Assembly: GCA_963735045.1 (NCBI GenBank)
Contig: CAVTIZ010000003.1
Coordinates: 1,178,001 to 1,242,000, forward strand
Length of the DNA stretch: 64,000 bases
DNA from: Salsipaludibacter sp963735045
GTDB taxonomy: Bacteria > Actinomycetota > Nitriliruptoria > Nitriliruptorales > Nitriliruptoraceae
Direction of reading: 5' to 3'
Positions 8,271 through 17,681 of the stretch are shown piece by piece. The notes beneath the pieces were generated by a model. That model searched no databases. It worked only from the letters and a program-made list of their open reading frames with translations, and had not been told where the DNA came from. Numbering within the stretch: position 1 is the first letter of the stretch; each line of letters starts with the position of its first letter. The translations under genes were made by a program, and so were the position numbers.

Positions 8271-9911
8271 ATGAGCGACCAGACCACCACCACGACCGAC
8301 CAGTCCGTCGACGCCGGCGCCGCACCCGCACAGGAGGCCGAGCAGGCCTACGAGCCCAACCCGGAGGCCGGCCCCGTCGTCGTGATGGACGACCCCGGCT
8401 CCTCGATGACCTCCACCGGCGACGTGATCGTCGACAACGACCTGACCGACGAGGAGTTCGAGGCGGCCCTGGAGGGCACCCTCAAGTCCATGGAGGAGGG
8501 CTCCATCGTCGAGGGCGTCGTCGTCAAGATCGACCCCGACGAGGTCCTGCTCGACATCGGCTGGAAGTCCGAGGGCGTCATCCCGATCCGGGAGCTGTCC
8601 ATCAAGATGGACATCGACCCCAACGAGGTCGTGCGCGTCGGCGACGTCGTCGAGGCGCTGGTCATGAACAAGGAGGACGACCTCGGTCGTCTCGTCCTGT
8701 CCAAGAAGCGGGCCCAGTACGAGCGCGCATGGGGCACGATCGAGTCGATCTACAACGACGACGGCACCGTCATCGGGACCGTCATCGAGGTCGTCAAGGG
8801 TGGCCTGATCCTCGACATCGGCCTGCGTGGGTTCCTGCCCGCGTCGCTGGTGGAGATGCGTCGCGTGCGTGACCTGGCGCCCTACGTCGGCACCCAGCTG
8901 GAGTGCAAGATCATCGAGCTGGACCGCAACCGCAACAACGTGGTGCTGTCCCGTCGCAAGTTCCTGGAGGAGACCCAGAGCGAGTTCCGCGCCGAGTTCC
9001 TCCAGTCGCTGCAGAAGGGCGAGATCCGTCGTGGGACCGTGTCCTCGATCGTCAACTTCGGGGCCTTCGTGGACCTGGGTGGCGTCGACGGGCTGGTGCA
9101 CGTCTCGGAGCTGTCGTGGCAGCACATCGACCACCCGTCCGAGGTCGTCGAGGTCGGCGACGAGGTCGACGTCGAGGTGCTGGACGTGGACCTGGAGCGC
9201 GAGCGCGTGTCGCTGTCGCTCAAGGCCACGCAGGAGGACCCGTGGCAGAAGTTCGCCCGCGAGGTCGGCGTCGGGGAGATCGTGCCCGGCACCGTCACCA
9301 AGCTGGTGCCGTTCGGGGCCTTCGTCAAGGTCGACGACGGCATCGAGGGCCTGGTCCACATCTCGGAGCTGGCCAACCGCCACGTCGAGGTCCCGGAGGC
9401 CGTCGTCAACGTCGGCGACGAGATCGAGGTCAAGGTCATCGACGTGGACACCGTCCGCCGTCGCGTGAGCCTGTCGCTGAAGCAGGCGACCACCGACGAC
9501 GACCCGGGTGGCGCCTACGACGACGACGCCCGCGGCGTCGAGCACGCGTACTCGTCGGGTGACGACGACAGCTCCAGCGGCGGCTCGTCGCTGGCGGGCG
9601 CCCTGGCGGCGGCCGGTCTGGTCCAGAACCAGGGTGTCTCCCCCGAGGAGATCGCCCTGGCCGAGGCCGAGCTGCCCGATCCCGAGCCGGTGGCCGAGGA
9701 GGACGACACGCCCGAGCCGGTGGCCGACGAGGACACCACGCCCGAGCCCGTCGCTGCGACGGACGAGGCCCCAGAAGCAGCCCCCGAGCCCGAAGCCGAG
9801 GCCGAGACCGAGGCCGTGGCCGACGAGCAGGACGAGTCCGAGCCAGTGGCCCAGGCGGACGCGTCGTCCGACGCCGACGCCCCTGCCGACACCGAGTCGG
9901 ACGACGCCTGA
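8271..9911 (+). CDS. rpsA: 30S ribosomal protein S1
   Basis: 546-residue S1 with four S1/OB domains at about residues 75-145, 160-225, 243-312 and 328-398; each ends in the VSLS- or VVLS-type strand. It binds mRNA on the ribosome and is normally essential. The actinobacterial layout (four domains, then a tail) is followed. The tail from about residue 400 is very acidic and repetitive, with four PEPVA units and then poly-Glu/Ala, longer than in most relatives. ATG at 8271 has no evident Shine-Dalgarno, which is common for S1 genes. A perfect hairpin follows the stop. Confidence 0.96.
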   Translation: MSDQTTTTTDQSVDAGAAPAQEAEQAYEPNPEAGPVVVMDDPGSSMTSTGDVIVDNDLTDEEFEAALEGTLKSMEEGSIVEGVVVKIDPDEVLLDIGWKSEGVIPIRELSIKMDIDPNEVVRVGDVVEALVMNKEDDLGRLVLSKKRAQYERAWGTIESIYNDDGTVIGTVIEVVKGGLILDIGLRGFLPASLVEMRRVRDLAPYVGTQLECKIIELDRNRNNVVLSRRKFLEETQSEFRAEFLQSLQKGEIRRGTVSSIVNFGAFVDLGGVDGLVHVSELSWQHIDHPSEVVEVGDEVDVEVLDVDLERERVSLSLKATQEDPWQKFAREVGVGEIVPGTVTKLVPFGAFVKVDDGIEGLVHISELANRHVEVPEAVVNVGDEIEVKVIDVDTVRRRVSLSLKQATTDDDPGGAYDDDARGVEHAYSSGDDDSSSGGSSLAGALAAAGLVQNQGVSPEEIALAEAELPDPEPVAEEDDTPEPVADEDTTPEPVAATDEAPEAAPEPEAEAETEAVADEQDESEPVAQADASSDADAPADTESDDA

Positions 9912-9932
9912 ACCCCACCATGCACCACCGCT

Positions 9933-9965
9933 CCGGCGTCCCGGCCCCGTGCCGGGACGCCGGAT
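9933..9965 (+). terminator. Perfect 14-bp hairpin after rpsA
   Basis: 9933-9946 pairs exactly with 9952-9965 (TCCGGCGTCCCGGC arm) around a 5-nt loop. No U-tract follows, as is usual in high-GC actinobacteria. It separates rpsA from the homocysteine methyltransferase gene. Confidence 0.7.
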
Positions 9966-10004
9966 GCGTGTCGGGACGCCACGACCCTCCGGACAGGACG
10001 CACC

Positions 10005-11021
10005 ATGCCCACCTCGTTGCGTGACCTCGTCGCCGGTGACCGGCCCCTGCTGGCCGACGGCGCCACCGGCACCAACCTGTTCGCCGCGGGCCTCGGACCG
10101 GGGGACCCGCCCGAGGCGTGGAACCTCGACCATCCCGATCGCATCACCGCGCTGTACCGGTCCTTCACCGATGCCGGGTCCGACATCGTGTTGACCAACA
10201 CCTTCGGGGGCACCCGCCACCGCTTGGCACTGCACGGGCTGGAGGACCGCGTCGCCGCACTGTCGGCGGCCGGTGCCCGGCTCGCGCGGTCGGTCGCCGA
10301 CGACGCCGACCACCCCGTCGTGGTGGCCGGATCCATCGGTCCCACCGGCGAACTGCTCGCCCCCCTCGGGACGCTGGACGACGCCGCGGCCCAGGACGCC
10401 TTCACCGAGCAGGCCGAGGGGCTGCTGGCCGGTGGCGTCGACGTGGCCTGGATCGAAACCATGTCGGCACCCGGCGAGGTGCGTGCAGCGGCCCGTGCCG
10501 CCATCGCGGTCGGGCTGCCCTACGTGGCCACGGTGTCCTTCGACACCGCCGGCAGGTCCATGATGGGCCTGGCCCCGGAGGCCCTTGCCGGCGTCTTCGA
10601 CGGGCTCGACGTCGCCCCCGTCGCCATCGGTGCCAACTGCGGGGTGGGCGCGTCGGACCTGCTCGTCGCCGTCGCCGGCATGGGTGGCGACGGGCCGCCG
10701 CTGGTGGCCAAGAGCAACTGCGGCATCCCACGGTTCCGAGGGGCCGAGGTCGTCTACGACGGCGACCCGGCCCTGATGGCGCGCTACGCCGGGCTGGCCG
10801 CCGACCTCGGGGTGGCGGTCGTGGGTGGATGTTGCGGCACCACCCCCGACCACATCGCCGCCATGCGCGCGGCCCTCGACACCCACGTCCCCGGTGACCG
10901 GCCCGACACCGAGCGGATCGTCGACGAGCTCGGTCCGCTGACGGCACCGGCCAGCACCGCGTCGGCCACCGCCGCCGGTGATGGTGCCCGTCGGCGGCGA
11001 CGACGTGGCCCGACCGGGTGA
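10005..11021 (+). CDS. Homocysteine S-methyltransferase domain protein
   Basis: 338-residue (beta/alpha)8 methyltransferase of the MmuM/BHMT/MetH-N family, which moves a methyl group from a donor such as S-methylmethionine or betaine to homocysteine. The opening LLADGATGTNLFAAGL and DIVLTNTFGG motifs are typical. The zinc ligands are present: one Cys in GANCGVG and the CysCys pair in GGCCGTTPDH. There is no B12 or folate domain, so it is a stand-alone enzyme. The donor cannot be read from the sequence. An Arg-rich C-terminal tail follows the barrel. It probably shares a transcript with coaE; I saw no SAM or cobalamin riboswitch upstream. Confidence 0.85.
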   Translation: MPTSLRDLVAGDRPLLADGATGTNLFAAGLGPGDPPEAWNLDHPDRITALYRSFTDAGSDIVLTNTFGGTRHRLALHGLEDRVAALSAAGARLARSVADDADHPVVVAGSIGPTGELLAPLGTLDDAAAQDAFTEQAEGLLAGGVDVAWIETMSAPGEVRAAARAAIAVGLPYVATVSFDTAGRSMMGLAPEALAGVFDGLDVAPVAIGANCGVGASDLLVAVAGMGGDGPPLVAKSNCGIPRFRGAEVVYDGDPALMARYAGLAADLGVAVVGGCCGTTPDHIAAMRAALDTHVPGDRPDTERIVDELGPLTAPASTASATAAGDGARRRRRRGPTG

Positions 11022-11092
11022 ACACGGGCACACTGCCCACACCACGGACCGACGGCGTCCGCGGGGAGTCGCCGCGACGGGGAGGACGACAC

Positions 11093-11713
11093 GTGCTGGT
11101 CGGCCTGACGGGTGGCATCGGCAGTGGCAAGTCGACCGTGGCCACCCGCTTCGCCGAGGCGGGGCTGGCGGTCATCGACGCCGACGCGGTCGCGCGCGAC
11201 GTCGTGGCGCCCGGCACCCCGGGGTTGGCAGCCGTGGTGGAGCGCTTCGGCGACGGGGTGCGTGACGGTGACCAGCTCGACCGGGCCGCCCTGGCCGACA
11301 TCGTGTTCCACGACCCGGATGCCCGTGCGGACCTGGAGGCCATCACCCATCCGGCCATCCGGTCCGAGATCGCACGGCGCCGTCGCGACCTCGAGGCCGG
11401 CGACCCCGACGCCGTGGTCGTGCTGGACCACCCCCTGCTGGTCGAGACCGGCCAGGCCGCCGACATGGACGCCGTGGTGGTGGTGCTGGCGGCCGCCGAG
11501 ACCCGGCGGGCCCGGTTGGCCGCCCAACGCGGGATGGAGCCGGCCGACATCGATGCCCGCATGGCTGCCCAGGCCGACGACGAGCGCCGGCGGGCCGCGG
11601 CGACCTTCACCATCGACAACGACGGCACGCGGGACGACCTGGATCGCGAGGTCGCCCGGGTGCTGGCGGCACTCGAGGACCTCGCGGCACGTCACGGCCG
11701 TGTCGATGGCTGA
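11093..11713 (+). CDS. coaE: Dephospho-CoA kinase
   Basis: 206-residue P-loop kinase that phosphorylates the 3'-OH of dephospho-CoA, the last step of CoA synthesis. Residues 7-14 (GGIGSGKS) are the P-loop; DADAVARDVV is the substrate-binding segment, followed by ITHPAIR and the lid region with RLAAQRG. GTG at 11093 is chosen because GGAGG sits 7 nt upstream and the enzyme then begins just before the P-loop. A GTG at 11018 would add 25 unrelated residues. In many actinobacteria coaE lies between rpsA and uvrB, as here. Confidence 0.93.
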   Translation: MLVGLTGGIGSGKSTVATRFAEAGLAVIDADAVARDVVAPGTPGLAAVVERFGDGVRDGDQLDRAALADIVFHDPDARADLEAITHPAIRSEIARRRRDLEAGDPDAVVVLDHPLLVETGQAADMDAVVVVLAAAETRRARLAAQRGMEPADIDARMAAQADDERRRAAATFTIDNDGTRDDLDREVARVLAALEDLAARHGRVDG

Positions 11714-13503
11714 CCACCCGTCGTCGGCCACCCACGGACGCGCCCTGGCGACCCTCGGTCTGGCCCTGGCCCTGGTGCTCGGAGCGTGTGACCGCGGGGC
11801 CACCGAGTCCGGCGCCACGTCCCCGCCGTCGGCCACCGTCAGCCTCGTCGCCGACGCCGACATCGTCATCGTCGGTCGGCGCGTCGAGCGACCCGGCGAC
11901 CCCCGGTTCGTCGTCGGCGACGCCCTCGGCCACGTCCACGATGCCCTCGGACACGGGCTCGTCGCCCGCCCCGACCTCGGACAGCGCCCTGGCCGAGGAC
12001 GGGACCCCGGCCGAGATGCCGACGTCGTGGGACCTCGTCGGCCCGCTGGCCAGTGTCGACGACGCCCGTGCTGCCACCCCCTCGGACCTGTCTGCCGCGG
12101 CCCTGGAACTGCTGGCCACGGCCGCGGGGGTCGCCACGGACCCCGGCGACCGACGCCTGGTCGAGGCCACCGGTGCCGGACCGGTCACCGTCGCCTCCGT
12201 GCGCCTGGACCGCGACCGGGTCGAGGCCAGCCTGGCCATCCTGGTTCCGGACGCACCCGCCGAGGTCGTCCTTCGCACCCTGGCCGCCAGTTCGGCGGTG
12301 GGCCCGTCGGCCGCCCGGACCGAGGTCACCGCCACCGTGGCGGGCGAACCGGTGGATGCCCGGGTCGAGCCCGATCGCGACCGGATCGTGGTCGACCTGG
12401 GCGAGGCCCGTCCGGACGGCGTGGTGCTCGGCCTCGACCTGGCCTACGAGGTCCCGGCCGCCGACGACCTCGCCGCCGGTGGGGGCCCGGGTGCCTATGG
12501 GCTGCTGGCCGACCACGGCGGCGTGGTGACGCTGGGCCACTGGCTGCCCGCCGCGGTCGCCGTCCCGGGCAACGACGGCGACGTGCCCGCGTGGGGCGAC
12601 CTGGGGGCCTTCGACGCCGGCACCTGGATCGTGGACGTCGCCGTCGACGGCGGCGCGCTGCGGACGGGCGGCGTGGACCGCACCACCCCCGCGGGGACCC
12701 AGCGGGCCATCGGGGTGGGTCTGCGGGACCTCGCCGCAGCCTGGTTCCCCGAGGGCGTGGTGCCGGCCGTCGCCGCGGGACCGGTTGACGGGACCGGGGC
12801 CGACGAGGACGGGGACGACGCGGCCGGGGACGACGCGGTCGTGCTGGCCGCGAGTGGGACCGGCGCCAGCGACCAGGCCATGGCCGACCTCGGCGCCGAC
12901 CAGCTCGACGTGCTCGGGTCGCAGTGGGGTCCGCTGCCGTGGCCCGAGTTCGACCTCGTTCGTGCCCCGATCCTTCCGGCGGCCGGGATGGAGTTCCCGG
13001 GCCTGGTGCTGATGGACGACGACTACTGGCGGGCCGAGGCCACCGACACCCGCTTCGTCCTGGCCCACGAACTCGGCCACCAGTACGCCCACGCCCTGGT
13101 CGGCAACGGCTCGCTGTCGGACCCGGTCGTGGACGAGCCGTTGGCGCAGTACCTCGCCTACCGCTGGTTCCTGGCCGTCGACGGCGAGGCCTTCGCCGAC
13201 GACTTCGCGATGCGGACCTTCGCCGACGACTTCGACATGGTGCGTGAGGCCCCGGGCCAGTCCGCGGCCGACTTCGCGTCCGACCAGGCCTACTCGGTCG
13301 CGATCTACCGCACGGCCGCCGATGCCTGGTACCAGGCGGGCGTCGACCACGGTGTCGACGTCGTCGACCGGGCCGTTCGCGCGGTCCTCACCGACCACGC
13401 GCTGCGCGAGGTCGACGAGGACGCCATGCTGGACAGCGTGGAGGCCGTCTCCCCGGACGTCGCGGCGGACCTGCGAGCCGCCTTCGACCAGGCTCCCGGC
13501 TGA
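11706..13503 (+). pseudogene. Lipoprotein zinc metallopeptidase, probable frameshift near 11835
   Basis: The frame starting at ATG 11706 (overlapping coaE by 8 nt) encodes a lipoprotein signal, ATLGLALALVLGACDRG, then ATESGATSPPS. The Ser/Thr/Pro-rich linker and whole enzyme are in the +1 frame, open from at least 11788 to 13503. The enzyme carries HELGHQYAH at about 13066 and a downstream VVDEPLAQYL, a gluzincin-type HExxH...E zinc site. One extra base around 11830-11845 would explain this. Alternatively the peptidase starts at GTG 11788 with no signal peptide. The N-terminal 180 residues of the mature part are not recognised. Confidence 0.6.
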
Positions 13504-13589
13504 CGCGTGGGCCGGTGGCGGGTGCCTTCCGGTTCCCCCGTCGGCCGTGCGTCGGTGCCGGTGGTGCCATGATCCGCCCGCTGCTGGGC

Positions 13590-13595
13590 TAGCGT
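13590..13595 (+). promoter_or_regulatory. Putative -10 box (TAGCGT) for the arylsulfotransferase-family gene
   Basis: TAGCGT lies 25 nt before ATG 13621, with GAGGAG between them as ribosome-binding site. This suggests the gene has its own promoter separate from the upstream peptidase. Confidence 0.4.
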
Positions 13596-13620
13596 TCGCC
13601 ACCGACGAGGAGCCCGCACC

Positions 13621-15294
13621 ATGCACACCCGATCCTGGCGCCTGCCGGCGTTGGTCGCCCTGCTCGTGGTGGGGCTCGCCGCCGCCTGGGTGACGTGGTT
13701 CCGGTCCATGCCGATCGACCTGGCCACGACCGCCCGGTCGGCCGCCGTCGTGCGGGACCCCGACAACGCCATCCGGGGCTCCGTCCAGCTGGTGACCCGT
13801 GAGCCGACCACGGTGGTGGTGACCGCCGACGCGCCCGAGCACCGCCTGGTCGTCGCCGAGGACGGCGAGCCCACGACCGACCACGAGGTGCCGCTGCTCG
13901 GACTGTTCCCCGACACCCGGTACCGCATCGAGGTCGAGGTGCTCGACGCCGAGGGGGAGCGCCTGGCCGGTGGCGACCTCGACGACCTGGTGACCCTGCC
14001 GCTGCCCACCGACGAGCTCCCGCCGATCGAGGTGGAGGTCGCCGAGCCCGATCGCATGACGGCCGGCCTGACCCTGTTCAACTCGATCTACCGCGAACCC
14101 GTCACGGGCGACGCCAACGAGTTCTTCGGCTACATCCAGGTCGTGGACGACGACGGACGCATCGTGTGGTACCACCGCGAACCGGGCCGGGTGCAGCAGT
14201 TGGTGCGCGACGACGACGGCAACTTCCTGTACGGCATCGACGAGGACTCGACCCGACTGATGTCGCCCACCGGCGAGATCCTGGGGGAGTGGCGGGGCAC
14301 GGCGACGGGATCGGAGCCCGGTTCGCGGGGCTTCGGCCTCGAGCCGAGCCAGGTCATCGACCTGCCGGTCCACAGCACCCACCACGAGACCCTCCCGACC
14401 GACGACGGGGACTACGTCACGCTGTCACGCGTGGTCGAGGAGGTCGCCTACCCCGACGGGCTGTGCGAGGACTCCGAGCCCGGCGACGTCGAGAACATCG
14501 TCGGCGACGCCGTCGTGGTGTTCGATCCCGAGACCGGTGCCGTCGACCAGTTCCTCGAGCTCGCCGACGCCCAGGACCCGCTGGACGACCCCCGACCGGT
14601 CGAGTCCGACTACTGCGCCGCCGGCTACCTCGACCCGCAGTACCGCGACGGGTTCCAGCCGCGGGACTGGACCCACGCCAATGCCGTCATCCCGATCGAC
14701 GACGGCCGTACGTGGCTGGTGTCGGCCCGCCACACCGATTCGCTGTGGGCCCTGCGCGCGGTCCCCGACGACGGCGGTCCGGCCGGGTCGCTGCGGTGGG
14801 AGCTCGGTCGCGACCAGGGCTGGGAGATGGCCGAGGGTGGCCAGTGGTTCTTCCACCAGCATGCCCCGGAACTGCAGGAGGACGGCTCGTTGCTGCTCTA
14901 CGACAACGGCAACCTGCGCGACGACGCCGACCAGCCCTACAGCCGGGCCGTGCGCTACGAGTTCGACCCCGAGGCCAGGACCATCGAGCAGGTGTGGGAG
15001 CACCGCATGGACCCCGACGTGTACGCCTCGTTCGTGGGCGACGCCGACCGCCTCGACGGGACCGTGCTGATCACCCACGGCGGCGTGCTCGAACCCTGCG
15101 AGCTCCCCGACGCCGAGGACGACGCGTCCTACATCGTCGGTCGGATCGTCGAGGTCGACGAGGCCACCAACGACATCGTGTGGGAGTTGTCCACCGACGC
15201 CAGCGACACCTGCGAGGGCTGGGGCATGTACCGCGCCGAGCGGATCGACGGTCTCTACCCCGCTGGCTGGGAGGTCGAGGAGACCATCAGGTGA
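13621..15294 (+). CDS. Arylsulfotransferase (ASST)-family protein, membrane-anchored
   Basis: 557 residues. An N-terminal helix (residues 8-26, LPALVALLVVGLAAAWVTW) anchors or exports it. A beta-rich domain resembling a fibronectin-like fold follows (LLGLFPDTRYRIEVEV). The C-terminal 400 residues form the propeller of the aryl-sulfate sulfotransferase family, with HSTHHE, DWTHANAV and FHQHAPELQEDGSLLLYDNG carrying the conserved His/Asn/Glu positions. Known ASST enzymes move sulfate between phenols without PAPS, but many actinobacterial members are uncharacterised, so the substrate is open. Six cysteines (for example LCEDSEP, SDYCAAG and LEPCELP) could form disulfides outside the cell. Confidence 0.8.
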   Translation: MHTRSWRLPALVALLVVGLAAAWVTWFRSMPIDLATTARSAAVVRDPDNAIRGSVQLVTREPTTVVVTADAPEHRLVVAEDGEPTTDHEVPLLGLFPDTRYRIEVEVLDAEGERLAGGDLDDLVTLPLPTDELPPIEVEVAEPDRMTAGLTLFNSIYREPVTGDANEFFGYIQVVDDDGRIVWYHREPGRVQQLVRDDDGNFLYGIDEDSTRLMSPTGEILGEWRGTATGSEPGSRGFGLEPSQVIDLPVHSTHHETLPTDDGDYVTLSRVVEEVAYPDGLCEDSEPGDVENIVGDAVVVFDPETGAVDQFLELADAQDPLDDPRPVESDYCAAGYLDPQYRDGFQPRDWTHANAVIPIDDGRTWLVSARHTDSLWALRAVPDDGGPAGSLRWELGRDQGWEMAEGGQWFFHQHAPELQEDGSLLLYDNGNLRDDADQPYSRAVRYEFDPEARTIEQVWEHRMDPDVYASFVGDADRLDGTVLITHGGVLEPCELPDAEDDASYIVGRIVEVDEATNDIVWELSTDASDTCEGWGMYRAERIDGLYPAGWEVEETIR

Positions 15295-15393
15295 TCCCGG
15301 CGCCGGCATCGCGTGGCCCGGGGTGGCCACGGACGGCCGGCGTCGGCCGACCCCGGTCCGAGCGGCCGATCCATCGGTGTCGCAGGCGCGGGA

Positions 15394-15399
15394 TACGGT
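15394..15399 (+). promoter_or_regulatory. Leaderless-type -10 box (TACGGT) of uvrB
   Basis: TACGGT ends exactly 7 nt before the uvrB ATG, so transcription would start at or next to the A of ATG. No Shine-Dalgarno is present. nucS at 56405 has the same TACGGT plus 7 nt arrangement. Confidence 0.6.
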
Positions 15400-15406
15400 T
15401 TCGTCC

Positions 15407-17548
15407 ATGACTGCCACACCCTCCTCCGCCTCCTCGCCGGGATCCGCCCGCGGGGCCGCCGTCGCCGCCGCGACGGAGGTGCCGACCCTGCCGGACCAGT
15501 CGGTCCAGCCCGGTCGCACCACGCGCGAACCGGGCCGGTTCCGGGTCGTCAGCGACTTCGAACCCGCCGGTGACCAGCCGGCCGCGATCGAGGGGATCGT
15601 GGACGCCCTCGAGGCCGGCGAGAAGGCCGTGACCCTGCTGGGGGCGACCGGGACCGGCAAGACCTTCACCGCCGCCAAGGTGCTGGAGCGCGTCAACCGC
15701 CCCGGACTGGTGATCGCCCCGAACAAGACCCTGGCGGCCCAGTTGGCCAACGAGTTCCGCGACTTCCTGCCCGACAACGCCGTCGAGTACTTCGTCAGCT
15801 ACTACGACTACTACCAGCCCGAGGCCTACGTCCCGTCGTCGGACACCTACATCGAGAAGGACTCGTCGGTCAACGACGAGATCGAACGCCTGCGCCATCG
15901 TGCCACGATGGCGTTGCTGTCGCGTCGGGACACCCTGGTCGTGGCGTCGGTGTCGTGCATCTTCGGCCTCGGGTCCCCGTCGGAGTACGCCGACCACATC
16001 CTGTGGCTGCGCTCGGGCGAGGAGATCGGACTGGAGCGCACGATCCGGCGTCTGGTCGACCTGCAGTACGACCGCAACGACCTCAACCTCGTGCGTGGGA
16101 CCTTCCGGGTCCGCGGGGACACCCTGGAGGTCTACCCGGTCGACTCCGACAAGGCGCTGCGGGTCGAGTTCTTCGGTGACGAGATCGACCGCATCGCACG
16201 TGTCGACACCGTGACGGGCGAGATCTCGGGCAGCCTCGAACGCTACGCCGTCTTCCCGGGTTCGCACTACGTCACCTCGGACTCGACCCTGCAGCGCGCC
16301 GTGGTCACCATCGAGGAGGAGCTGGGCCAGCGCCTGGAGGAGCTGCGCTCGGCCAACAAGCTGCTGGAGGCGCAGCGGCTGCAGATGCGGACGAACTACG
16401 ACCTCGAGATGATCCGCGAGGTGGGGTTCTGCAACGGCATCGAGAACTACTCACGCCACTTCGACGGGCGCCGGCCGGGTGAACCGCCGTTCACGTTGCT
16501 GGACTACTTCCCGGACGACTTCGTCCTGTTCGTCGACGAGTCGCACGTCACGGTGCCCCAGATCGGCGGCATGTACGAAGGCGACCGGTCCCGCAAGGAC
16601 ACCCTGGTCGACCACGGCTTCCGCCTGCCCTCGGCGATGGACAACCGGCCACTGCGCTTCGAGGAGTTCCTCGACCGCATCGGCCAACGGCTGTTCATCT
16701 CGGCCACGCCCAGTGCCTACGAGCGCCGCGAGGCCTCCAGCATCGTCGAACAGATCATTCGCCCGACCGGGCTGGTGGACCCCGACGTCCAGCTCCGCCC
16801 CACCTCGGGCCAGATCGACGACCTCATGGAGGAGATCCGACGTCGGGCCGCCGACGACGAACGCGTCCTGGTGACCACCCTGACCAAGAAGATGGCCGAG
16901 GACCTCACCGACTACCTCGTCGACAACGGTGTACGGGTGCGTTACCTGCACTCCGACATCGACACGGTCGAACGCGTCGAGATCCTGCGTTCCCTGCGAC
17001 TCGGCGAGTTCGACGTGCTGGTGGGCATCAACCTGCTGCGCGAGGGCCTGGACCTCCCGGAGGTGTCCCTGGTCGCCATCCTCGATGCCGACAAGGAGGG
17101 CTTCCTGCGATCGTCGACGTCCCTGATCCAGACGATCGGGCGGGCGGCCCGAAACGTCAACGGCACGGTCGTGATGTACGCCGACGACGTGACCGACTCG
17201 ATGGAGTTCGCCATCGACGAGACCAACCGCCGTCGCGAGGCACAGCTCGCCCACAACCTCGAGCACGGCATCGACCCCCAGACCGTGCGCAAGCGGGTCG
17301 GGGACATCATCGCGGCCGTGCGTGCCGAGGAGGCTGGCGAGGCCTACGCCCCCCTGGAGCGCGAGTCGCTGGCCACCGTCGACACCTCCGACATGCCCGT
17401 GGCCGACCTCGAGGCCCTCATCCACCGCCTGGAGGAGGAGATGCACGAGGCCGCGGCCGACCTGCGCTTCGAGTACGCCGCCCGACTCCGCGACGAGATC
17501 GGCGAACTGCAGCGCGAGCACCGCCTGATGGTCCAGGCCGGCGTCTGA
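15407..17548 (+). CDS. uvrB: Excinuclease ABC subunit B
   Basis: 713-residue helicase-like damage-verification subunit of nucleotide excision repair. It has the Walker A GATGTGKT at about 79-86, the beta-hairpin with YYDYYQPEAYVPSSDTYIEK, Walker B DESH (LFVDESHVTVPQ), helicase motifs V-VI (INLLREGLDLPE, QTIGRAARN) and the C-terminal UVR domain that binds UvrC. ATG at 15407 is chosen because of the -10 box 7 nt upstream; it adds about 50 low-complexity residues before the conserved FRVVSDFEPAGDQP start. No LexA-type box was seen upstream, unlike uvrA. Confidence 0.96.
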   Translation: MTATPSSASSPGSARGAAVAAATEVPTLPDQSVQPGRTTREPGRFRVVSDFEPAGDQPAAIEGIVDALEAGEKAVTLLGATGTGKTFTAAKVLERVNRPGLVIAPNKTLAAQLANEFRDFLPDNAVEYFVSYYDYYQPEAYVPSSDTYIEKDSSVNDEIERLRHRATMALLSRRDTLVVASVSCIFGLGSPSEYADHILWLRSGEEIGLERTIRRLVDLQYDRNDLNLVRGTFRVRGDTLEVYPVDSDKALRVEFFGDEIDRIARVDTVTGEISGSLERYAVFPGSHYVTSDSTLQRAVVTIEEELGQRLEELRSANKLLEAQRLQMRTNYDLEMIREVGFCNGIENYSRHFDGRRPGEPPFTLLDYFPDDFVLFVDESHVTVPQIGGMYEGDRSRKDTLVDHGFRLPSAMDNRPLRFEEFLDRIGQRLFISATPSAYERREASSIVEQIIRPTGLVDPDVQLRPTSGQIDDLMEEIRRRAADDERVLVTTLTKKMAEDLTDYLVDNGVRVRYLHSDIDTVERVEILRSLRLGEFDVLVGINLLREGLDLPEVSLVAILDADKEGFLRSSTSLIQTIGRAARNVNGTVVMYADDVTDSMEFAIDETNRRREAQLAHNLEHGIDPQTVRKRVGDIIAAVRAEEAGEAYAPLERESLATVDTSDMPVADLEALIHRLEEEMHEAAADLRFEYAARLRDEIGELQREHRLMVQAGV

Positions 17549-17569
17549 CCCGGTGTCCCCCGGACCGGC

Positions 17570-17611
17570 GTGACGGATGTCACGTCAGGGTCGTGACGGC
17601 CGCGACGTGAC
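17570..17611. promoter_or_regulatory. Overlapping palindromes upstream of the ABC exporter operon
   Basis: GTGAC-ggat-GTCAC (17570-17583) is a perfect inverted repeat. It overlaps a second one, GTCACGTC (17579-17586) with GACGTGAC (17604-17611). A CAGGAT -10 candidate follows at 17630-17635, so the repeats cover the -35 and upstream area. This is the geometry expected of a TetR- or MarR-type operator controlling the exporter; no regulator gene is adjacent. Confidence 0.5.
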
Positions 17612-17681
17612 ACTCCCGACCGGGTCTGGCAGGATCGGTTCCGGATCCGACCAGGGTCGCTGCCGAGGGCCAGGACATCGT

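Noticed and set aside
9912..10004. SAM or cobalamin riboswitch before the homocysteine methyltransferase
   Set aside because: The only structure is a simple perfect hairpin that fits a terminator of rpsA; no riboswitch motifs were found.
8268..11045. Long minus-strand frame opposite rpsA with a Gly/Leu-rich repeat
   Set aside because: It is antisense to the acidic repeat tail of S1 and the following gene. The glycine-rich look comes from complementing Glu/Ala codons.
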